64,000 nt of DNA from NCBI GenBank assembly GCA_007922225.1, contig ML679995.1, positions 7,940,689 to 8,004,688 of the forward strand, written 5' to 3'. A program made the position numbers and the translations under genes. Source of the stretch: Emydura subglobosa (lineage: Eukaryota > Chordata > Testudines > Chelidae). The notes under the pieces were generated by a model, which did no database searches, had not been told where the DNA came from, and saw nothing but the letters and a program-made list of their open reading frames with translations. Position 1 is the first letter of the stretch, and every line of letters starts with the position of its first letter. Of the stretch, positions 58,085-64,000 are shown in pieces.

Positions 58085-58200
58085 TCTCTCATATGTTCAG
58101 ATTGCAAGATCCTTGTGGCAGGGATTGCCTTGTTATATGTATGTGCCTAGTGCAATGGGGCCTCGTGATCTACTGCATTCCTCTCTGTGTTACGTATACG
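58085..58200 (+). repeat. Ancient dispersed repeat, 'ggcagggattgcc' family
   Basis: 'attgcaagatccttgtggca', 'gggattgccttgttatatgt' and 'atgtgcctagtgcaatgggg' match the family at 11543 and 32960. Confidence 0.65.
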
Positions 58201-58214
58201 GCTCCCATCACCAG

Positions 58215-58385
58215 AGTATCTGAGTGCATCATGGCCTTTATCTCCTCAGCAACCCATGAGATAGGGCAGTGTATTATCCCCATTTTACAGATGGGGAATA
58301 GAGGCACAGGGATCTTAAGGGACTCACCCACAGTCACATGGGAAATCTGTGGAAGAACAGGGACTAGCACTCACCTGGCCTTAGC
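58215..58385 (-). repeat. MIR-type SINE
   Basis: 'gcagtgtattatccccattt', 'tacagatggggaatagaggc', 'acagggatcttaagggactc' and 'cagggactagcactcacctg' are the reverse complement of a MIR from tail into core. Confidence 0.75.
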
Positions 58386-59040
58386 TATTCTTTGTGAATA
58401 AAAATGAGGTAGTGCTAACTTCTGAGATACTGAAGACAAAAACTCTATTCTTACTGCCCACGTCACAGCTGCCTTCTCTACTCCTCCTACCTCCTAGCAC
58501 CCCAGACTTCTTAAATGGGTAATGTGGTTTATGTCCGCTGTCTGAGACCACTTAACCCCCAACCTATACAAAGCTTCTCTATCCCTCCTCCAGCTTCTGC
58601 TGTCGCGGATCCCTGGCACAAGGGAAGGGGCAGAATACAGCAGATGAAGAAGGTTGATTTTGGAAGGACAGGGTGATGAAAAGGTAGAAGGGGAAAATGG
58701 GGTGGAGGCACTAGAGATTCGGTGCAGGCTGTGATGTGGCCTCATTTGGTCTTGGATCATTTACCACCCAGCTCAGTGAAATATCTGACTGGGGAAATAT
58801 GAGTTATACAATAAATATCTTGTTAAAAATTAGAAACCTCTTGTCCCTTTCTGGCTCACAATCTGAATCTGTGAGCAATGGAAGGCCATCACTTCTCCAT
58901 CGGAATTGCTTTGCTGACAAGGCTTTACAGCCTTTCTGCATATTAAACTGTCTTAGTCACCTCTTGGAAGAAAGCACTGAGGGTTTTAGAGGCACTAAGG
59001 TGGAAGGCCAGGGGCAATTGTATCTATAGCACATTTAAAC
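58386..59040. other. Unassigned stretch
   Basis: No repeat family or gene recognised. Confidence 0.35.
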
Positions 59041-59041
59041 C

Positions 59042-59197
59042 ATCCTATTAACTCAGTGGTTTGAGCACATGCTTTGCATGTATTAGGCTGTGGGTTCAAT
59101 CCCCCCCCCCCACCTTTAGTTTGGCCTGCTCTGAGCAGGGGGTTGGACTAGATGATCTCTTGAAGTCCCTTCCAACTCTAATATTCTATGATTCTAA
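59042..59197 (+). mobile_element. Turtle tRNA-Lys-type SINE with CR1-like tail
   Basis: The head has an A-box-like 'aactcagtggtttgagcac' and a B-box 'ggttcaatcc' (59093-59102), as in tRNA-derived polymerase III promoters. A C-run and a short linker follow. The tail 'gagcagggggttggactaga', 'tgatctcttgaagtcccttc' and 'caactctaatattctatgat' is a CR1 3' end, which lets such SINEs borrow CR1 reverse transcriptase. This architecture is documented for cryptodiran turtle SINEs. It is not a functional tRNA gene. It is 5'-complete in appearance. Confidence 0.85.
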
Positions 59198-59329
59198 CAG
59201 GTATTTAACAATTGCACAAAGGATGCAGCACAGCTCAAAGCCAATGGTAAGTGCTATAACAAAATCATCTAAGATGCAGGGCTTACTTCCTGGTGTGGGC
59301 AGAGGGAAAGGCATTTTAGCTGCAGGGCT
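59198..59329. other. Unassigned gap between repeats
   Basis: Nothing recognised. Confidence 0.3.
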
Positions 59330-59650
59330 GGTTGAAAATGTTTTTGTTCTGGCAAATGCTGCTTTGTTGAAATGAAAAGGAGGGAACTTGTCGAAATCGA
59401 CAGTTTCAGTTCGAAAATATTGAAACAAAACGTTTCAAGAGTGGAGTGCAATGCTTCAAATAAAAAGTCAAATTCAAAATAAAATATTCTGAGTGACTCA
59501 GAGATTTTTTTTTCCCCAAAATTTCTTTTCAGACTGGAAAATTCAAAGATTGGTGTTTCATTCCCATTTAGAACAACAACAACAAAAACAACAGATTTTT
59601 GGAAAATCATGGAATTTCTCATGCCATGGAAATTCCATTTGCCACACAAC
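59330..59650. repeat. A/T-rich 'aaattttc' dispersed repeat
   Basis: 'gttgaaaatgtttttgttct', 'gaaaatattgaaacaaaacg', 'tttcaagagtggag' and 'caaaatttcttttcagactg' together with 'atggaatttctcatgcc' repeat the style of 22140-22500 and 42215-42690. Confidence 0.5.
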
Positions 59651-59769
59651 TCTGCTTAAGCTTTGTTTTGTAGGCCTTGAAATTTACTCCAGTTTATGAT
59701 GATGTATTTGTGTTACATATGCGTTATATATTATATTACATATGTGTGTTAGATGCATTATGTATGTTA

Positions 59770-59955
59770 TTTGTGTCACATAGAATCCCCAGCAGAGATC
59801 AGGGTCCCATTGTTCCAAGCTCTATAGAGACACAGAATAACAGATTGTCCCTGCCCCAAAGAGACTACAATCTAAACATACAAAGGGTGAGAGGGGAAAC
59901 AGCATCACAGAAAGATGGAATGATTTGCCCAAGGTCGCATGGTAGGTCACTGTCC
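59770..59955 (-). repeat. CORE-SINE/ancient repeat composite, antisense
   Basis: 'cagggtcccattgttccaag', 'ttgtccctgccccaaagaga', 'ctacaatctaaacatacaaa' and 'tttgcccaaggtcgcatgg' match the copy at 34490-34745. Confidence 0.65.
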
Positions 59956-60384
59956 CAGGCAGGTATGGAATTGACGCATTTCTGCACTGGTGCAAACTCC
60001 TAGATAGACGCAAGGCAAATTGTGATTTGCATGAGTGTAGCTCATTCTAATTTCAATCAGGGGTAAGATCCACAGGTACAAATGAAGGCTTTCCCTGTGT
60101 ATACAAGAGGACTGCATGAGTGGTGCTATAGTAACACTGGCCATCAGCGACTGAAATCAGGGAAAATCTCTAATGTGACAAGACCTTTATTCCATACCTG
60201 ACTCACAGAAACATTGCAATTGTAAAGAGTATTGAGATAATAATATTTCACACTTACTAAAATTCTTCCTGACCTGCAAGAAGGCAGATCTTTCCTCCCA
60301 TCCCCAGTAGCCCAATGTTATTCAGTGGAATTCAGTCCTCAGGGCAGGGAATTTCCTGGGCAAGGGGAGTTGCAAAGTTCTAGG
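59956..60384. other. Unassigned stretch
   Basis: No repeat family or gene recognised. Confidence 0.35.
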
Positions 60385-60535
60385 GCAATGCTCATACTAC
60401 ATTTCAAAGCACTGTACAAAGGTGGGTGAGCATTATTATGCCCAGTCTACAAATGGGGAAACTGAGGCACAGAGCAGGGCGAAGGCTTGCTCAAATTGAC
60501 ACAGTGAGTCAGTTGCGGAGGCAGGAACAGTTCCC
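60385..60535 (-). repeat. MIR/L2-type SINE
   Basis: 'aagcactgtacaaaggtggg', 'tgagcattattatgcccagt', 'tggggaaactgaggcacaga' and 'ttgacacagtgagtcag' are the antisense tail and core. Confidence 0.75.
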
Positions 60536-60894
60536 ATTGTGATGTCCTCCACAATTGATCATGCTCACTTCATTTGGGTGTCTTGGGTGACAGATGCGAA
60601 GTATTAGCCATTGCGTCATGCATTGCACAGATTTTGTTTGATGGCTACAATGGGATAAAATGGCTTGAAGAAAGCTGCTGGATTGTGATATCCTCTGTTT
60701 GCTGACAGAGGAGTGATACTGAAAGCTTTCCTGTGCATCCCGCAGCAACAGCTTCTGTGGGTGAAAGCTTAGTTCATTCTTTGAACTTTCTGAGAAGCTT
60801 GCCAACAAAGGCACAGTTAGCAGCAAGCATAATGGTTCGGTTTTGTGATGTCTACTAGCAGCCAGACTGAGATCCACTGACTCATTTCATATAG
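60536..60894. other. Unassigned stretch
   Basis: No repeat family or gene recognised. The minus-strand frame over 60509-60877 has no domain. Confidence 0.35.
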
Positions 60895-61310
60895 GGGATT
60901 GCTAATAACGATCATAGAAATGTATGGAAGGGAAGGGACTGGAAGGGACCTGGAAGTCAAAGCCAGCCCCCTGTGCGGAGGCAGGACCAGGTAAACCTAG
61001 ACCATCCCTGACAGGTGTTTGTCCAACCTGTTCTTAAAAACCTCCAGTGATGAGGATTCCACAACCTGCCTATTCCAGAGCTTAACAACCCTGATGGTTC
61101 AAAAGCTTTTTCTAATATTTAACCTAAATCTCCCTTACTGCAGATTTAGCCCATTACTTCTTGTCCTACCTTTGGAGAAGACTTAATAACCATCCTCTTT
61201 ATAACAGCCCTAAACATGTTATCAGGTCCCTCCATAGACCTCTTTTCTCGAGACAAGACATGCCCCAATGTTTTTAACCTTACCTCAGAGGTCAGGTTTT
61301 CTAACTATTT
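60895..61310 (-). repeat. CR1 LINE, 3' UTR and adjacent region
   Basis: 'cgatcatagaaatgtatgga', 'tggaagggacctggaagtca', 'aaaacctccagtgatgagga', 'acctgcctattccagagctt' and 'aacctaaatctcccttactg' are the reverse complement of a CR1 subfamily distinct from that at 55822-56365. Confidence 0.88.
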
Positions 61311-61329
61311 TATTATTCATAACAAAACG

Positions 61330-61535
61330 TAGCTCCTATATAACAGTTTTCATCAGCAGCTCTCAAAGTGCTTTATAAAGGAGGTCAGTAAATGTCATTA
61401 CCCCATTTTACAGATAGGGAAACTGAGCAGTGAAGTGACTTGCCCAAGATCACCCAACAAGCCAGTGGCAGAGGTGGAATTAGAACCCAGCTCTCCTGCC
61501 TGCCAAACTAGTCTATCAACTCGGTTGAACTGCCT
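61330..61535 (-). repeat. MIR/L2-type SINE, long copy
   Basis: 'agctctcaaagtgctttata', 'tcattaccccattttacaga', 'tagggaaactgagcagtgaa', 'gtgacttgcccaagatcacc' and 'ggtggaattagaacccagct' run from tail to head in antisense. Confidence 0.8.
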
Positions 61536-61935
61536 CCTTACGTGACATCGCTATGGTAACAAGAATTCTGAATTGCTACTTGACTTGTCTTGAGTCTTGA
61601 AATCCCCTAAGTATAGGCTGCCTCGTGAGATCCCTGCTAACCTTTGTAACTGTGTCTGAAGTGCTGTGGGAAATCCATCCACCGTCTCTGCTGTTTTTAT
61701 ACCTCCTCTTCCAGTCCCAAACAACAGCAGCAGCTGTGGCTGAGAGTGAAAATGGGAATGTGTATAAGGAAGACATGCTAGTGTGGGAACAAGGTTTGAC
61801 CAGCTTGTGTTTGCAGGGGCTGCATTACTAAAGTGTTGGGTGGATTGTGAACAGCTTGTGTCTCTGTTCCGGGTGCATTTCCCACAGCTGGGGACCTGAA
61901 CTGGTAAAAGCCCATTGTGCACTCTATAATTACTT
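61536..61935. other. Unassigned stretch
   Basis: The 133-codon minus-strand frame (61551-61952) and its shadows show no domain. Nothing else recognised. Confidence 0.4.
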
Positions 61936-62173
61936 AGGGCTTGTCTACACATAGAGTGCTAAAGGGGAGAAGCTGCAGCACTTAGTGAAGACAGTACCGA
62001 CGGAGAGAGCTGCACTTCACCGAGATGAGGTAGCTGTGTGGACGGGAAAACGCCTCCCGTCGACACAGCGCTGTCTACACCAGCGGTTAGATGCATTGCT
62101 CAGGGGTGTTGATTTTCCACACCCCTGAGTGATGTAGTTATACCGACGTGAATCTATTGCATAGACCAAGCCT
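61936..62173 (+). mobile_element. MITE-like inverted-repeat DNA element, copy 3 (related family)
   Basis: It starts 'agggcttgtctacac' and ends 'gcatagaccaagcc', imperfect terminal inverted repeats. The inside has 'cctcccgtcgacacagcgct' and a short local hairpin, 'ggggtgttgattttccacac'/'cc'. It is about 238 bp with no coding capacity. It shares only ends and GTCGAC words with the 6250 and 18478 copies, so it is a different subfamily. Confidence 0.8.
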
Positions 62174-62189
62174 GAGTAAAGTCCAGTGG

Positions 62190-62305
62190 TTAAGATGCTA
62201 GTCTGGAACAGAAGTTGGTCCAATAAAAGGTATTGCCTCTCCTGCCTTGTCTCTCTAATATCCTGGGACTCACATGGCCACAACTGCACTGCATGCAAAG
62301 AATAG
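62190..62305 (+). repeat. Dispersed repeat, 'agaagttggtccaataaaag' family
   Basis: 'aagttggtccaataaaaggt', 'attgcctctcctgccttgtc', 'tctctaatatcctgggactc' and 'acatggccacaactgcactg' are a word series I recognise from turtle and crocodilian genomes. Its end resembles the 'actaacacggctatccc' end of the palindromic element at 7517-7727. Confidence 0.65.
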
Positions 62306-62554
62306 GTTAAGTCCTGTGTAAAAAGGAGGGAGCATTTAGTGCATTCCAAGGTTTAGCTCAGAGAGCTTCTCAGAGGTCTTTAGAGTGAGGAAGCTGTGAC
62401 ATTAAAACACAAACCGAAAAGTGGCCCACCCAGCCTAAAACAAACACACCCTGTGCAGCCCATCTGTCTCTCTTAGGTATTTCTATGAAGCTATAGTATC
62501 ACCATAGTAACTGAGTACCCCACAGTCTCTAACACATACACAACACCCCCAAAC
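62306..62554. other. Unassigned stretch
   Basis: Nothing recognised. Confidence 0.3.
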
Positions 62555-62715
62555 AGCAGGGAACATTATTGTGCCACTCCTACAAGTGGGAAACTGAGGC
62601 AAATAGAGTGACCAAATAATTAACCCAGGGTCACAGAAGAAGCCCATGATAGAACAGGGAATTGAATCTGGCTCTCCTGAGTCCCAGGGTACACCCTAAC
62701 TACTGGGAAAGCCTG
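62555..62715 (-). repeat. MIR-type SINE
   Basis: 'acattattgtgccactccta', 'gtgggaaactgaggcaaata', 'ttaacccagggtcacagaag' and 'gctctcctgagtcccagggt' followed by 'accctaactactgg' run from tail to tRNA-like head. Confidence 0.75.
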
Positions 62716-63389
62716 CCTCCCTGTTCTTTGCAGGTTCCTAATTTTGATGTTGTTGCTATGAGCCAAGGATAGTAAAACCCCCAGGACTTTGAGATTTTTG
62801 CAAACATCACAGCTACTTTGTGGAGGTCACCAACCTTCTTCCTCCCCATTTTTCTCCTCTTCTCCCCCAGGGTGGCAACTTAAAAAACAAGGAACAAACA
62901 ACCCTTCTCCTGTCCCTTCCTCTTTTACTTTCTACTTAGAGAAGCTTTGCTCTATAGTAGAATATTAGGGGTAGATGCACCCTCACCAGAAGCTGGGCTG
63001 CCCCACGCAGATGCTTTGGACATATAGTATATTATTTCTTCATCAGAATTTCTCTCTATCTTCCTCCCCTGCTTCTTTTCTCACAGTCTCTCTTTTTATT
63101 TTTTTACCCTCTGTTCCATTTTCACTCTATGTTTTCATCAGTTTCCCCCCCCTCCTCTTTCCTCCCCTGCCTCTGTCTCTCGTTATTGTAAAGAGGATCC
63201 AAAAATGCTCAGCACCAACATTCAAACCCACAGTATTCAAGTAGGTTCAAAATAAAGCCAAATGAGTTTACCCCAGCCATTCCTCACCTCCATTCACACT
63301 CGCCTACCTCCCAGGGAGTTGCTTTTCGCTGGACAAACACACAGTAAGGGAGAGACTGTAGGCTTGTCAAGGCATCAACCAAGTAGACA
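62716..63389. other. Unassigned, pyrimidine-rich stretch
   Basis: 63055-63185 is strongly CT-rich, giving an S/L/F/P-rich frame (62975-63244) with no domain. No gene recognised. Confidence 0.45.
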
Positions 63390-63515
63390 AGATTACAGGC
63401 AAAGCAACTTGCCCAGTATCACACAAGTGTGAGGCAGAGGATAGAACAGAACCCATTTTTCCCAAATGTTAATGTAGCTTCTTGTCCACTGGATTGGATT
63501 GCATTGCCCCACACA
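63390..63515 (-). repeat. MIR/CORE-SINE fragment
   Basis: 'agacaagattacaggcaaag', 'caacttgcccagtatcacac' and 'gaggatagaacagaaccca' followed by 'cttcttgtccactggattg' match the antisense core and head. Confidence 0.6.
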
Positions 63516-63744
63516 ACTGTGCTCTAACTTCCCCTTCTTCCTGCCTAGAGAAAGGACCCTGTGGCCTGATTTTCTTTATTTGCTGAGGCCATATATTCCC
63601 ATATCGACACACAATGCATCTGATTCTCCATTGCACTGCTATGAATTACTACACAAAGTGCAGGGCAAAAAGGGTACACAAATGCTGCCAGTTTTATTTG
63701 CAGTTTGAGGCCTATATTGGTTTCTCTCTCATTTTGTAACTGTC

Positions 63745-63815
63745 TTAGTTTGATACGTTTGGAAAGCACTCTGGGGTCATTTGTGAAATGACGTGCTATC
63801 TGCATGGAAGACCAT
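63745..63815 (+). repeat. LINE2/MIR-type 3' tail
   Basis: 'ttggaaagcactctggggtc' and 'atttgtgaaatgacgtgcta' followed by 'tctgcatgg' resemble the L2-type end. The flanking 63516-63744 and 63816-64000 hold nothing recognised. Confidence 0.5.
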
Positions 63816-64000
63816 TATAGCAGTGACACTTTCCAATTTGCAAATTGCCGTTCTACCTCCAGCAAATTTGTTCTTCTGAACACAAAAGGGTAGGGAAGGT
63901 CTCACAATGGTTCCCTTTAATTTGGAGCGGCAGAGCTAGCTTCCATGCAGTGCAGAAGTACACAAGGAGGGTTAAGTCTGTTTTAAAAGAGCATCAGATG

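Larger units (their letters stand above)
1..64000. other. Non-coding vertebrate (turtle-like) DNA, no cellular gene recognised
   Basis: I looked for exons, rRNA, tRNA and snRNA genes on both strands and found none I can support. The open frames are short, start at random ATGs, lack recognisable domains and have composition like the surrounding AT-rich DNA. The longest is 140 codons (25456-25878). The density of CR1 LINE ends, MIR-type SINEs and turtle-type inverted-repeat elements indicates an amniote, probably a cryptodiran turtle. The segment could be intergenic or inside a very large intron; the sequence alone does not separate these. Small exons without repeats could be missed by eye. Confidence 0.8.

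Noticed and set aside
59042..59110. tRNA-Lys gene
   Set aside because: Cloverleaf pairing is not maintained, and the segment continues into a CR1-like tail, so it is a SINE head.
61551..61952. 133-codon minus-strand open frame
   Set aside because: Low-complexity S/H/T-rich product with overlapping frames on both strands; nothing points to a protein.
62975..63244. Apparent hydrophobic membrane-like peptide
   Set aside because: Produced by a CT-rich tract; S/F/L/P runs come from composition.

Overview
The window reads as non-coding DNA, intergenic or deep-intronic, from a turtle genome, most likely a cryptodire. The reasons are the repeats. Many CR1 LINE 3' ends carry the diagnostic 'tcatagaatcatag...ggaagggacc...catctagtcc' pattern. 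One SINE (59042-59197) has a tRNA-Lys-like head joined to a CR1-like tail, the architecture described for cryptodiran turtle SINEs. There are also old MIR/CORE-SINEs, short inverted-repeat DNA elements beginning 'aggcttgtctacac', and a Ty3/gypsy pol fossil. The organism call is from memory of these families; no database was searched.

No cellular protein-coding gene, exon, rRNA or functional tRNA gene could be supported. Every open frame is short (140 codons at most). The only protein-like frames belong to transposable elements: a decayed Ty3/gypsy protease/reverse-transcriptase segment (14738-15452, + strand) and the C-terminal end of a CR1 ORF2 (55944-56201, - strand).

Layout. 1-5.5 kb: diffuse old repeats, two copies of one 'tcatgag' family and tRNA-like SINE debris. 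5.6-7.8 kb: CR1 pieces in both orientations, an inverted-repeat MITE, and a 211-bp palindromic element inserted into a CR1 with a 13-bp target duplication; its apex resembles a hammerhead ribozyme core. 8-14.5 kb: unassigned sequence with hairpin-type repeats, a MIR and a small tandem duplication. 14.7-15.5 kb: gypsy fossil. 16-24.9 kb: second MITE copy (reversed), CR1 pieces and A/T-rich 'aaattttc' repeats. 25-36 kb: mostly unassigned, with scattered CR1 and CORE-SINE parts. 36.4-37.3 kb: repeat-poor stretch with homeodomain-like sites, a speculative conserved non-coding candidate. 37.7-42.7 kb: CORE-SINE, CR1, full-length-like MIR, A/T-rich repeats and a 23-bp G run. 43.4-44.2 kb: GC-rich LTR-like block. 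44.2-49.4 kb: mostly unassigned with microsatellites. 49.4-50.2 kb: probable solo LTR with near-identical 5-bp flanks and an internal 48/49-bp tandem repeat. 51-64 kb: dense CR1 and MIR/CORE-SINE, the turtle SINE and a third MITE.

There is no operon or pathway to describe. The interest lies in transposon biology: the palindromic element with ribozyme-like apex, the families of near-perfect short hairpins, and the solo LTR. Coordinates of repeat edges are approximate (often +/-20 bp) because they were judged by eye.
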